The translations under genes and the position numbers were made by a program. Below the pieces are notes generated by a model, which worked only from the letters and a program-made list of their open reading frames with translations, searched no databases and was not told the origin of the DNA. 64,000 bases of DNA. It comes from Pyrrhoderma lamaoense (lineage: Eukaryota; Basidiomycota; Agaricomycetes; Hymenochaetales; Hymenochaetaceae). Positions 1 to 12,530 of this stretch are shown piece after piece (the first letter of the stretch is position 1; each line of letters opens with the position of its first letter). The stretch is from positions 248,001-312,000 of the forward strand of contig NBAZ01000018.1 in assembly GCA_002794735.1 (NCBI GenBank), read 5' to 3'.

Positions 1-902
1 GCCTGGTAGCATCACGATAGTGCATATTGAGGAGCGCCTTAGGTTCCTTACAAATGCTCTGAAAAGACGTACTTACTTTACAGCTTGAAGACTCCGATTA
101 TCGCATTGCCACTGCAATCGAGAAACTGAGGAAGAAAATTAGATATCTAGATAGGAAGGGAGATAATCCCATATAGCATACATGGGTATTTATCATTAGC
201 CCAAGTAAGGTACGGAAGTACAAAGACAACGCTCGGTGTGGGACATAAAATCGCTAGAACAACCAAAGGACCTATCACCACAGTTCAGGCCTCCATCATA
301 ATTCCCAAGTTGCGGATTACCTGCTGTTACTTGATCACATCTAGTTTGGCACCTTTCGTACCGCTGCATCATGATGAAAGGCGATTATAAATTATCCCTA
401 GCCATTAGAATCGTGACCACTAGCATGACCATGTATCCATGTTGTGAAATGTCGCTTCTTACATCGCAAAAGAATTAATTTATGTATATCATACTATATG
501 TTATGACAGAAAAGGGAATGACGCAGGCACAATCGGTTAGATGCATCCATCTGAACATCTGTTTGGATCTCCACCTCCTCCGACTTGGACATTATTCTAT
601 TCCCGTCTTCTTCGTGACCCTGCATTCTTTGTATCACTGATAGAGTTGCCCCGCGTCCAGAAAAACAAACAAACGATGCTTCTTAGGGGCCTAGCCAATT
701 GTCTATAACAATTAGACCCTAATCTCCGTAGTAACAAAGAAGAACTTCTCGGTTGATACTTACCACATACAGATGATTTGGATTCAGAATACCACCCATC
801 GCTTGCCATCAATCCCTGAAAAATGACTTCTTGGCCCTACTTTATTCAAATTACATCCGCTTTAGCCTATCATCCAACAACCCTCTCCAACAGTATAAAA
901 CG
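1..902. other. Left flank, no gene recognised
   Basis: No reading frame here resembles a known protein. The short minus-strand frame at 597-812 has no recognisable motif. The last 100 bases are pyrimidine-rich and probably form the promoter and leader of the zinc-finger gene that begins at 903. Confidence 0.5.
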
Positions 903-1886
903 ATGACCGCTTCTACTATCCCCCTAGATTCGACCACCTCTTCGGCAGCATCCATTACCACCCCATCATCCTACTGCACTTTTATCATCAGAAAAATGCC
1001 TCGAGTTAGTTCTGTCCACAGAAATCATCACGTCCATTGCCCTATCGAAGGATGCAATTACACCGTAAAGACGGAGAACTCGGTAAAAACGGCATATCAA
1101 AGTGCATCACAAGATAGACAAAAAGACCCGCATTACAGGAGACACCAACCACACCCTATACACTGCTACACCGCTGAGTGTAGCATTGGCCGATCGAGGG
1201 TTCAAAATCCTCGAAACGATCAAATTGTCACACTTTCCTCGGGTGCTAGCTCACAGGCATCTACATCCACATCAGCAGTTCCTCTGCAGCTCTCAGATAA
1301 TGCAGAGCAGAGCTTGGATGGCAGCATTATCCCATCAATACATCAGTGAGTCTATCACCTCTCTCCCTTATACCATCCATGTATTCTGATGATGTATGTG
1401 CATCAGGCTAGCCCGGCTAGCTCGAGCTCGAGTACACCATCAACTAATACCTCGAGCGATGGATCTACTGATTTGGCGCCTTTCAAGTTGTCATTTGAAT
1501 GGCCACCACTATCGAAGGGTGGGTTGAGAGCTGCAATCAGCAAAATAATCTGGAAATCGATCCAAATTTCAATCCGAATCTCGTCACGGGACCCTGTCTT
1601 TCGTGGGACAACTCTGCCATCTTCGACCTCTCCAATTATCAGTATCAATCCAACTCTTTCCCCTCATATCCCAACCAAGGCCAACTTCTATCTTCTCTAC
1701 TCCAGTCAACAACGATAACTCTCAGTTGACATCTCAAATCAATATACCCACACTCAATCATGCGACATACGTTGCTGGAATAATTTCTACGATGATTACT
1801 TCGATCCAAACACGTCTGCTAGTCAGATACTGGAAGCCCATTATGCATGCTATCCACCTCTACATAATATTAAATATATGAATTAA
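903..1886 (+). CDS. C2H2 zinc-finger-like protein, reading frame broken
   Basis: This looks like a transcription-factor gene whose frame is interrupted several times. Near 1030-1110 there is a C2H2 finger (Cys-x4-Cys, then 12 residues to His-x3-His), but its two halves lie in different frames, separated at the A-run 1085-1089. A Ser/Thr-rich linker follows, with a probable intron around 1350-1408. An Asn/Gln/Ser/Tyr-rich C-terminal part continues in three frames. Adding one base near 1498, 1702 and 1770 joins them into one acidic, Tyr-rich tail ending at the stop 1884-1886. The ATG at 903 is the first in-frame one. DNA binding is inferred from the finger only. No family could be named. It could also be a decayed gene, but the single-base pattern matches the breaks in housekeeping genes elsewhere in the window. 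Confidence 0.4.
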
Positions 1887-3194
1887 TTTTTTAATATCAA
1901 TACCTTGCGTATCAATTTATCTCCCTCTTGACTATATACTGAAATAAAGATTCGGGTCCCCATTGATCAGAGGTTATCGAGTGTATTAGAGTTGAAAGGT
2001 TCTTGGTGCATGGGACTGAGCATAGATACATGTGTCTGCGCTTACATAAATGGTTATAGTTAGTTTACGTTTAACCATCTATAAAACTGAGAGAGAAAAT
2101 AGAGGTGCATTATCGAGGAGTAGACGCTATGTAATAAGAACTTGCTTTGCGTCAAACCATTTCATGGCTAACAAATATAAACAGGCAGTATGGTGTCGAT
2201 AACTTGAAGTGCTCTATTCTCGCTTCATCGTTTCTCCCATTTTGTTATTGTCGCATTGTGTTTTTGGATTTCAATACATCTGTTCATTCGTTTACTGATA
2301 ACCCTAACGGTGGTTGATCAGCTCCTTTTGAAACTAAGACTTATGAATCTACTGCAGTCATGTATGAGTGCATTGACGAAGGAGTCACAACTATCTAGAA
2401 GGCGAGTAAAGTGCCATGACGAGCTAGGAGAGGGTATCGTTTCGTTTCCAACCGTCAGGTCCAAGATACGAATCCAGCCGGAACCGACATCAGTAACCCA
2501 CGGACGTTCTTCAATAGTTCTATTCTTCTTCCTAGCGCTCATAACGAAGGGCAGAAAGTTGTACAAATAAATTCGCACGTTTTATATTGACGCGTGTCTT
2601 TTTTAAGATAAGAAATGTGTCTTTACAAAAGTGATTCTTCTTCGCAGTGATAACTCTGATGTCATAATTTCGGAATTAAGACAAAGTCACTTGAACCCGT
2701 TGTGTTTGATGATGCCATTGTTCCTTGTTATAATTATATCGTCTCTGTCGTTTAAGTCGACGCGTATGGTGTTTGCATGTCTGCACGCTCATAGCGTGAC
2801 TTTATTGTCTGCCTAATCTACTATCACTATGCACTTGGCTATAAAGGACTGAATGCGTACTAGTAAACCCCGATAACCATACAGTTCTTACGATAGAGCT
2901 GCCCATTTGCTCTCGCCTCGGCGTAACAAAAGTATCTAAACTATTACCCGTGCTTCTTTCCATCAAGTTCTGTCATCTAGTGTTCTAGTACGGACCGAGT
3001 CCTAAGCTATACATCTTCTCAAAGATATCTCATGATCTGATACAGGCTATAAAATAGATCCTTGCCTATAAACGATTGCAATAGAGGCTTGTAACGAATG
3101 CAGGAAGGCTGTAGGTGGACATCATACTTAAAGGTTGGAAGAAAACAGTAAATGTCATCATCTTGTGCGTTCCATATCTGTGCACAGAAAAGGG
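1887..3194. other. Intergenic, nothing recognised
   Basis: About 1.3 kb of AT-rich sequence. The short frames at 2256-2578 and 3019-3219 have no motif, no convincing splice partners and overlap on opposite strands, so they are not called. The right end should contain the promoter of the oxidase gene. Confidence 0.5.
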
Positions 3195-5055
3195 ATGAAT
3201 CAACTCCTGGCTCTTTCAACTTCCTTCATCCTCCTTACCAGCTTTTCTGCTAACATCAATGCTATCAGATATGATGATAAGGCCCAGAATGCTGCTGCAA
3301 CAGCTTGCAGTATACTAGGAGATCAGTTTCCTGAAATTTTTGCTCTTCCAGGTATGGATTCTCGGATACTTTCGTCTCAGTATGATAATCACCCTTCTCT
3401 CAGGCACAACCCAGTATTTAGCTGACATTGATCACTGGGCTGGTGCCAACAATCTCAATGCAACTTGTTCTATAGAACCAACCAGCAAGGAAGATGTGAG
3501 CAAGATAGTAAGTCAATTTGTGTCATCATGAGTTTTCTCAATCATCCGAATACTAGTAAACGCGTCAATCTATTAATAGATAAGGATCATAGGGAGAAGC
3601 AACATTCGTTAGACTTTTGCAGTGAGTGAAGTGCCTTGTAGTTTCAGTAGTGATACTAAATATTTGCAGGTAAAGTCCGGAGGGAGAGTGGCCGATGTTG
3701 GTTAGTATTTTAACACATATGTGATTCAATATGTTTCTGAAAGCTCATTCGGCAGGAGTTGGTGGATTAAGCTTAGGGGGTGGTTACTCCTGGAAAACCA
3801 ATCAATATGGTCTCACTATAGACAATATTGTTTCTCGTGAAGTAGTACTTCCGAGTGGTGAAGCAGTCCATACAAGTACCGAGACGAACTCAGATCTGTT
3901 CTTTGGACTAAGGGTGAACTCGCTCTTGACATAGGATTGTTATAAATGAGAACTTATACTGGAATAAGGGGGGTCTAATTAACTTCGGGATCGTAACACA
4001 AATCACGTATAAAACATTACCCCAAGACCTCATCTATGTACGTTTTACATTCACATTCGTTTCGCAAACACTTCTCATACTTCACTCCTCCAGGATGGAA
4101 AGGTCACCTATTCATACGATGTCATAGACCAGATCTCAGAAGCTGTAGCCAACTTTTCTGAGAATAATGTGGATACAAAGGCACAAATTCGGACTGTGAA
4201 CTCAGTCACCGATGGAGTGGTCAGTTGAATAATGCTTCCTTAAAAGTTTTACACGCAGACTGAAACCGACCTAGTTCGTTATGAATATCGAGTTTTTCTA
4301 CGACTCCCCAACAAATACTTCTGGGATATTTGATTCGCTCCTCTCGATACCGTTCATATCTTCCGATGTGAAACTAAGGACGTTTGATGACTACATATCG
4401 TCTTTTAGAAATGACAATTTTGGGATAGGAACATTTGGGTCAGTAAGCTATATGAAATACTGAGTTAACCGGTGCTGACCACAGATCAATAGGTTCATCT
4501 CACATACAGTTCCGATTAGCAAGTACCCAGTACCACTTATACAAGAAATCGTCTCGCAACATATATCTCTGGAAAGCAGACTGAGAGACCAATACCCTGG
4601 TACGGCTTTTATTGTCCATATGGACATGGAGCCATTTACCAATGTGAATGCGCATTCACTCGGGGGAGCGTATCCACATCCATCTAGTCGACCTTTGACA
4701 CCCTTTGAACCAGAGATTTACTACTCAGTTAATACAAGTACCATAGGTACGCTTATATTCCAACTCCTTTGAACAATACTCACCACTATTTCTTGTCGAT
4801 TATACAATAGAGGAGCGGGCCATAATGTATGACGCACTAGCTGCCGAGATCAAGAATTACTCGGCAATCATACAAAGTAAGGCCGTCCAGTTGGGCGTAA
4901 GTCTCTGGGATGATCCCTTATATCCCAACTACTCTCTCGGGGACACTCCTCTCGAACTCCTTTACGGCGATAACTTGCCCAGACTTAGGGAGATTGCCGC
5001 CAATTACGACCCTGAAAAAGTAATGACCTTAGCAGATGGATTTCATTCACAATAA
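3195..5055 (+). CDS. Secreted FAD-linked oxidase (berberine-bridge type), with a gap in its FAD-binding domain
   Basis: Seven or more exons encode a relative of fungal FAD-dependent oxidases (FAD_binding_4 plus C-terminal BBE domain), which oxidise small alcohols, sugars or alkaloids using covalently held flavin. The start at 3195 gives a signal peptide of about 23 residues (MNQLLALSTSFILLTSFSAN..). Next comes a Cys-containing segment typical of the family (NATCSIEPTSKEDVSKI). After the intron at about 3700-3755 is the glycine-rich stretch GVGGLSLGGGYSWKTNQYG, then a GGLINFGIV motif. The last exon has the BBE-type LYGDNLPRLREIAANYDPEK. The segment normally found between the SGGH flavin-linking histidine and the GGRV..GVGG loop is missing: KSGG runs directly into RVADVGVGG at about 3670-3760. 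The gene may therefore be non-functional. The substrate cannot be inferred. Confidence 0.8.
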
Positions 5056-5955
5056 GCAATTGGAAGATGCGCTGATTGAAGTTGTATACATCAAATATAA
5101 CAATCGGATATGAGATGTATATGTACATTTGTACATGCTTGGAGGTGGTACTAATTGATGAATTTTATGAAAGTCCTATGACAGTTATAGTGGTACTGGA
5201 CTGCTGTATTGATGATGAAAAGGAGAAAAGAACAAAAAAAAGCCTAAATATGAATAAATCGAATGCAGGAAGAAGAGACGAGATGATAATGATGCTAGAA
5301 GACCAAAGAGGAGAGAAAGATTGTAAAAATCGGAAGAAAAAGATACAATAAATGAACAGTCCGGAGAAAATAATGCATAGTTTGGAGAAAAGGGATATTT
5401 AATCATAAAAAGCCCTCAGAACAAGGGTACCGCCCGATTATGTATTAAGTATACTTTTTTATTTCCTTTTTCTCTTCAGAAGAAGTTCTTTCTCAGAACT
5501 TGTGCTTACTGTCGCCATAGAAATCGAAAAACTTTCTTATGGTATCGTACATCGTAAGTGAGTGGATATAGCCATGCATGTACAATGCTGCGAATCAATG
5601 CACATGATTTGATCTTTTCTTGTGGCACAATGATGTGGTCAGTTTCGATATAGTATTCTATCACTTCATTTCTTATATCGCTCCGTAGCTACTAGGTAAT
5701 TATATACAGGTATTATCTCTACATTCTAGATCAAATACAACGCCTCAAAAGCCAATTGCTATCCTCTCAGGACTTGAACATTTCAAATGTGAGTAAGGGT
5801 GCGATGCCTAGCATACTTCGAAATGGTGTTCCTCGACCAGTCCCCGTGAGTCGATATAACAAATTCCTCGTAGGTTTTTCTACAGCACCCTGACCGCCCT
5901 TGAAAAAAGAAAACAATTAAGGTACAATGTTGAATTATTTTTTTTGTTATACTTG
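5056..5955. other. Convergent intergenic region
   Basis: The region lies between the 3' ends of the oxidase (+) and the F-box gene (-). It is purine-rich around 5210-5350, which makes spurious frames on both strands. No gene or stable RNA is seen. Confidence 0.5.
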
Positions 5956-7888
5956 CTATCGTCTCACATTTGTATCAATGTCAAGTAACAACGCAGTTGT
6001 ATTCCACGTCCCTGTTGAGGCTGCCAAACAGAATTTATTTCTTCTTTCAGATTTTTCCTCGAATTGTACTTCCATCGGCTTTTCCACTTGTAAAGAAATC
6101 AGGAATGTTTACGTGATTCATATCGCAGTTAATCTGATACCTACCAGAATCCCATTTCAAGACATTGAAGGAGTTGTTTGAATTCCACGTTAGAAGTCTA
6201 CCATCAGTAGTAAGAGCTACATCGTGACACTCATTCATATCGATGAATATAAGCTGCTTGTACTGCAATTCGGGAATGATATGTGCCATGAGTTTTTCAT
6301 TCCATTTTACCATCACCTCTCCTCCCATCAGGACAATCGAATCCTCTTTGTTGGTACTATATGCGTAAAAATATGAATCACATGCCGTGATCTTGGTGGT
6401 GTCCAGGATTTTGGAGGGGTAAATAACATAAAAATTAGTGCATAGTCACCATCATGCTGATGTACTTGCAAAAAAAGTTATACATACATGAGTAATACGA
6501 ACATTCGTCGGCGGTGCAAGACTTGTTAACGAGAATACTGGATGTTCGTAGATTCTTTCTTTCTCACTGAAACTGGGCAGCTACAAAACATTGGATTCAT
6601 GTTTAGTAAGTGATATCGGATGTACGTACATAATGCCATTGTACATCCGCCGAAGGTAAAACTGACAATCCTCTGAAAATCAGTACATGTCCTTTATTCG
6701 TGAGCCCTACTAGAGTATTATACATTCCAGCGATTTTCACTAGTTTTGTTTCTTCCTCGTTTGTCTTTTGAGCACAGGTTTCGTTATCAAGCTCCGATAG
6801 AGGCGGTAACGGTGGAAGCCACTTTGGATCATATTCAATGTCCCATGGTGTACAATTAACCAAATTCTCCATATCATACGCCCCGTCTTCGTCAGTTTGA
6901 TTCCTATCCATATCCTTCATGATCGCGTTGTATTTGTACTGGAACCTGTCATCAAATGGCCACCAAACATAGACGGACCCAGACTTGGTCAAAACAGCAC
7001 AATAATTCCGACCACAGTCAATCTGCACTGGGGTCGCATCGTCACAAACGGATTCAAAACTTGGCGACACAAGACGAAAGGGCCTTTCCCAAGCCAGGAA
7101 AGTCCAGGGTTGTCCCTTGATATCCAGTGCTAGAAGATGATTTCTTCCACAGCTATGCAGTACGTGAGTCATCTAAGAGAGCCTATCATAGTATGATGCC
7201 GTACCTGAGAGAGACTATAGGCTCCGGAAAGTTAAGTCTGCAAAGTTTGTCCACCCCAAACCTGGTCTCACCATCTAACTCATCCAAGGATCCTAGATAG
7301 TGTATCTAAATCAATCGTTTGTTGGTGTCGTTCTGGCTTCAGGCTTACCCCATACATACACCTGCCCTCGGAAGTCACGGATGATAAATGACCTATAATA
7401 GAGAAAAGTCAAGATCAGTGCGTTGGTACATAAATAAGAGATAGAGAGTTCCACCATCTGCTTGTAATTAGTTCTGCGATACCTGATGGGACGGAGAAAT
7501 CTATCTGCTTTGCATGTGTGGCTTCGTACAGCGCCTCGTTACTATGCATGCGGAATCCGCGTTGATCATATCCATCAGCCCTACGATTATATGTTAAATT
7601 GAAAATAGACGAGGCGAGAAAGTTGAGAGTTGACCTCCAGATGAGAACCTTCGGGTTGCTCAGACGTTCGAAAAGATCCTTCCAACTCCATTCCCCTTCT
7701 TCCACTTTTGCGATAACTTCATCAGGAACGTTGAAACATCTCTTACATTTATACATCCAGATAACGTTGTCAAGTAAATCATGAAATTGACGATTTGTCG
7801 AAGCAAGGGAGATAAGATCTGATATAGATAAAAATGGAGCAAGACAACAAGTGTGTATTTCATCTGGAAGATCGGATAATTGAAGCAT
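5956..7888 (-). CDS. F-box protein with RCC1-like repeats (Saf1-like)
   Basis: The protein starts MLQLSDLPDEIHTCCLAPF, a clear F-box (residues about 3-45) for binding Skp1 in an SCF ubiquitin ligase. After the intron at about 7389-7458 it continues SFIIRDFRGQVYVWG and then several RCC1-type blades, such as CGRNHLLALD, CGRNYCAVLTKSGSVYVW and ECHDVALTTDGRLLTW. These should form a beta-propeller that selects substrates. The C-terminus is reached through an intron at about 6089-6147 with donor GTAGGT. The last exon contains FCLAASTGTWNTTALLLDID and stops at 5956-5958. The layout matches fungal SCF-associated factor 1 (Saf1) proteins, in which an F-box is fused to an RCC1 domain. The frame is intact through all exons. 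The substrate is unknown; yeast Saf1 targets vacuolar protease precursors, but nothing here confirms that. Confidence 0.85.
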
Positions 7889-9171
7889 CGCAGGACACTA
7901 TAATGCGGGATCAAGTTTCTAACAGGTAAGTCACCAATCCAAAATCTGAGGCGTAGAGCAACATCTTTGCACCTGATGCATTTTCCTTAAATATGGAAAT
8001 ATCAAAAACAAATGTAAACAGATTAAAGCAGTATATCAACTATAACATAATAAAACACTGTTACTCTACCATTGTTTTGAAAATCGGTTACGGTGGTCAC
8101 ATCGATGGATAGAGTGAGTCTAAGAACTAAGTTAGCTTCCCATGTACATGTACTCTGCAACCTTTTGTATGAAAAGCGAGAAGAGTCATGTTAATGAAGT
8201 CCCACAGTAAATTCGGCCCTGATCATGTGTCGTGATTCGGCGTTTTAGCTCTGCTCTAAACATCCTCTTCCTTTTTTACGACAAAATTCTATATTTACAC
8301 AAATAACTAAACCCAGATCTGGATGTTTTCATGTGTGCAGACAATTTCTGATATATGGACACTAAGCATGTCTCTGACGTTGTCTAGCACTCGACTCCTA
8401 TGGAAAAGATGATTTTATTCTAAGTCCTGTTACTCGTCGTAGAGCATTTCCCCGTAACCCCATTGGTGTAACACGGCACATCTTACCTCAAAGCACAGAA
8501 AGTACCTGGCTAGTATTGTATATCATGTGAGAAAGGTCTTTTTCATCATTGTAAATCACCCGTATAGAGTGAATCACATACATGTACGCACATACACTTT
8601 TTCACCAATTCAGGGCTCTATTTTCGTGCAACGCACCTCAAAACTTAAGCAAAACAGAATTTCCCTACTTTTAGTATGGAGATACAGGCATTCTTGTTGC
8701 ACGACCTTTTCACTTTCCACATTTAATAACTTGCTTGTATATATGAGAGAAAATGACTGAGTTAGAGAAGAAAGGGAGAAAAGAAGAACGATAAAAGATA
8801 CATTGTCCTAAGCATGTGGCAATGAAGGTTGTGGTGGTGACTCCCTACCCCTATAGTTTACCATAAAATTTTTACAGTAGTTGAGGAAGTGGAAACATGA
8901 ATTTTGATTACATGTTACAGTTAACAATCTAAATAGATCAGGTACGTCTGCCAGGTTGATAAATAGTTGTAGATAAGATAAGAGATAATGTTAATTCACT
9001 TTTAAATTAAAAGTAACGCTAGTATTTTTCGCAAAGTAGAGATAAGCATATGAAATACCGATACAACACTTAATTACATGTAAACGGCCGATAGGTTGTC
9101 TCGGATTTATTTGAATATCTACACCTGAAAATATCTCAACAATCTCTTCACCCCCCTCTTCCTATTAAGCA
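7889..9171. other. Divergent intergenic region (F-box gene / cytosine deaminase)
   Basis: About 1.3 kb between two genes transcribed away from each other, so it carries both promoters. It is AT-rich. The frame at 8527-8760 has no motif. A pyrimidine stretch at about 9137-9170 just before the deaminase ATG resembles a fungal transcription-start region. Confidence 0.5.
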
Positions 9172-9837
9172 ATGTCCTCCCAACCCGAATTCGACGACGT
9201 CTTCGGCCTCCAAGCCGCAATAGCACAAGCTAAGAAGAGTGCTGCAGAAGGTGGAATACCCATCGGCGGAGCTCTTGTCGGACGCGTGAACGGCGAACTC
9301 AAACTTCTCGCGGCTAGTCATAACCAACGCATACAGAAAGGGTCAGCTATCCTCCATGGCGAGACAGCTGCTTTGGAACAAGCTGGAAGACTGAAAGCGG
9401 AGGTGTATAGAAATTCAACTATGGTGAGCTCGAAATATACTTCGTCAGCCCTCAGAAAGTCGGATGTGTATTGAAATTATTATTCTTGCTGTCTAAATGC
9501 AGTACACGACCTTAAGGTGAGTTTACACAACTAAAATCGGAAAACATGTTTGTTTTCTTAGCTTGCTATACATAGTCCCTGCGATATGTGCACTGGCGCA
9601 ATGTTACTGTATAACATCCCAAGAGTCGTAATTGGCGAAAATACAACATTCCTCGGTGGTGAAGAGCTCTTGAAGTCCAGGGGAGTGGAAGTAATAGTCG
9701 TCAACGACAAGGAGTGCAAGGCATTAATGGATAAATTTATCTCAGAACATCCGGAAGTCAGTAGCCATAGTCCTGCTTACAATACTTGTCGGCTAACATA
9801 TAGACAGGAATGGAATGAGGATATTGGAGAACCATAA
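9172..9837 (+). CDS. FCY1: Cytosine deaminase
   Basis: This enzyme of pyrimidine salvage converts cytosine to uracil, and 5-fluorocytosine to 5-fluorouracil. Exons: 9172-9423, a short exon at about 9502-9514, then from about 9570, with a final intron at about 9756-9810. The spliced protein is about 158 residues, the length of yeast Fcy1. Zinc-site motifs are complete: HGETAALEQAGR supplies the His ligand and the catalytic Glu, and SPCDMCTGAMLLYN supplies the two Cys ligands. The C-terminal EEWNEDIGEP matches the family's conserved end. Removing the last intron is needed to join HPE to EWNEDIGEP. The frame is intact. Cytosolic location is assumed because no targeting signal is seen. Loss of this gene normally gives flucytosine resistance. 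Confidence 0.95.
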
Positions 9838-10169
9838 TGTATGTAGAGCGTAACAATAATCATACCTAAATCTCATAAAGGACTCAAAAAGTAGCTTGGG
9901 ATGCAAGGTTACGCCATTTGTACATCTTTATCTCGGTTTCTTTCACTCAAATGTTCATGCCTTATGCAAGCCATAGTGAGGAACTTGAGAACCAATCTAT
10001 CTGTGATGAGGATGTATCGGACCTGTCTCTGTACAATCGGTTGAACGATCCTAAAAGGCGTGGAGTGCGTTGCTCGTAAATCTTTCCGATAGCCCAGAAC
10101 TTATAGTATAGAAAAAGATATAGCAGATAAATATAAAAGGTACTACATGTAGTGGGTACAAAAAGGATA
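9838..10169. other. Convergent intergenic region
   Basis: About 330 bases between the 3' ends of the cytosine deaminase and Rpt4 genes. The minus-strand frame at 9962-10222 is a shadow that crosses the last Rpt4 exon. Nothing else is seen. Confidence 0.5.
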
Positions 10170-11794
10170 TTAAGCAGCAGAGTATTCCAGTTTCGCTGAA
10201 AATAATTATACCTCAGTATCAATGCACTACCTAATAGTAGATAAACTCACTTTCATGCTTTTTAGCTTCACCAACCTTTCGAGCAGCTTTCGTAAGGTCT
10301 TCTTGGGTGATATACTCCCTGTAGTTTGGTGAAATAGGTTTAAAAGGGGACAAATAAGAAACAACGACGGAAAAGTAACATACCTCTCATCACGAATGGC
10401 AAACATGCCTGCCTCAGTAATGACATTTCGTAGATCAGCACCATTGAAACCATCCGACAGTTTTACAATGGCCTCATAGTCGACATCCTTTGCCTTGTTC
10501 ACTGGACCAGCGTGGATTTTTAAGATTTCTAACCGACCCTGTTCGTTTGGTAGTGGAATCTCAATCTTTCGATCTAATCGACCGGGTCGAAGGAGGGCTG
10601 GATCAAGAGTATCGGGTCTGTTGGTAGCCATGATGAGCTTAGTCTTTCCCAAAGTGTCAAATCCATCCATCTGGTTAAGAAGCTAGGATATACTCATGAG
10701 TATGTTAAGTATGTTGTATGGTAAACAGAAACTGGCCTACCTCCATTAGAGTACGTTGGATCTCACGATCCGCACTTGTACCTTCAGAAAATCGACGACC
10801 TCCGATGGCATCAATTTCATCCATGAAGATGATACATGGCTCGTTTTCCTTTGCATACCCGAACATCTCTCGCACCACACGTGCTGATTCACCAATATAC
10901 TTGTCTACAATTGCTGAAGATACAACCTTTAAGAATTTAGTATCCAAGGTTGCGGCTACAGCACGAGCCAGTAAGGTCTTTCCAGTTCCGGGTGGACCAT
11001 ATAATAGTACACCTTTGGGAGGCTTGATGCCAACCCGGACGAAAAGTTCTGGGTTCATAAGCGGAAGTTCGATAATCTGGATAGAGTTGTTATTAAGACA
11101 TATACAGCAATACTAGGTGGCTATATGCTATACCTCACGAAGCTCTCTAACTTGTTCTCCCAATCCACCGATACCTGCAAAGGTAATCCCTCCAGGATCC
11201 TCTAAGCTCATCTTGTATACCAATGGGTCGACTTCTCGTGGTAATATGCGCATGATAGTCAAAGTTGTCATATCTAAGCTCACTCTCACCCCCATTTTCA
11301 GTTTCGAAGCAGGGATTGACGGTCTATAGGAGACAACATATCGAGGCCCAGATGAAGCCTTAACAATAACTGACCAGCAATTCCATCAGTCAGTCAGAAG
11401 ACCAACCATATAGAAAGGGAAGGTTGACAAACATCTATCATCATCCAGTTGCTTCATTACTTCACCAATTATTTGGCCGACAGATTGTACCGCTTTGATA
11501 TCATCCTCTGTCTTCTCAAAGTGTCTTTCCAGGTCCTTCAACGAGAATCGTACTAGATGTGTTCAACTAGTTGAACAAACCAGCTATACATAACATGAAG
11601 AATAGATTCTCACAGTTCTTTAAGCTTTGGCTATGGTTCTCGTGTTCTCTCATTTTCTATAAGAGTAAGCTTCATAAGTACGGCATATAGTAGGAGTTCA
11701 TTCGCCACGAGCAACTCACATTACGATAAGCTAATAAAGCATCAATTTTTCGTTGTTCCATACCTCCAGAGGAGGTCGACGCCTGGTTCTCCAT
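10170..11794 (-). CDS. RPT4: 26S proteasome regulatory subunit 10B, AAA ATPase Rpt4
   Basis: One of the six ATPases of the 19S base ring that unfold ubiquitinated proteins and feed them to the 20S core. The N-terminal exon starts [24 protein letters not shown] and leads into the coiled-coil and OB region ([22 protein letters not shown]). The AAA domain has Walker A GPPGTGKT, Walker [10 protein letters not shown], the pore and second-region-of-homology segment [21 protein letters not shown], sensor 1 [11 protein letters not shown] and arginine fingers LLRPGRLDR. The match to PSMC6/Rpt4 over other Rpts is strong in the [19 protein letters not shown] segment. The final exon follows an intron with donor GTGAGT at about 10246 and reads TKLEYSAA before the stop, equivalent to the human end. 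No HbYX tail, as expected for Rpt4. The frame is intact. Confidence 0.95.
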
Positions 11795-12530
11795 TGTCCT
11801 CAGAGTATATATCTTGGTTGGCAGTTGAGAATTGTGTTAGACAAGAAGTTCTGGAAGGGGAGGGGGTGACTTGGGAATGACGCGTAGACTTCGGGATTCC
11901 CTCGTTACTCTGAAGGACGCGTCAGTGTCACGCACCGCACATTTTTGTGACAAATGACTTTCATGCTAATTAATATTAATTAATTCTGATAATATCCATC
12001 ACAGTAAAAACTCAAGCTATTATCAAGGCTACAATAAATGATATATTTAATATTAAGTATACGATTGTCCGACTGGGCTGGTTGATACCTCAACGGAATT
12101 CAGATACGTGTTGTAACTCCTTTACACTAGCTTCTTGAGGATAAAGCAATGTTAATTTTTTTTCCAACAAACAAGCATGAATTACAAAGGTACCGATACA
12201 AAACAGAGTCCAAAAAAAGAAGATGTAAAACAATATAAAAAGAGTCCGTCAAGATCGTGTCTAATAGACCTAGTACATTGTCCTTCTAATAGCCTAAGAA
12301 AGATAATAAAGTCCCCGCTTCACATTAGCAAAAACGAACAAAAGGGGAGGTGAGTCATCTAACGTCCTTCCATAAGGAAATTCCTCATAATCATTTCCGT
12401 CGTAGCTTAAATCGGCATTATGCACCATAAGAGGTAAACCAATCTAAAGGTAAAAGGTATAACGTCATAAGTTATTTAGTCCTAATACGTCTTTAAGAAG
12501 TAAGGAAGTTGGCAAGTAAGAAATTGATAA
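11795..12530. other. Intergenic region upstream of Rpt4
   Basis: About 0.7 kb between the Rpt4 start and the carboxypeptidase 3' end, both on the minus strand. It includes a palindromic AT stretch around 11968-11985 (taattaatattaattaatt). It should hold the Rpt4 promoter. No coding sequence is seen. Confidence 0.5.
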
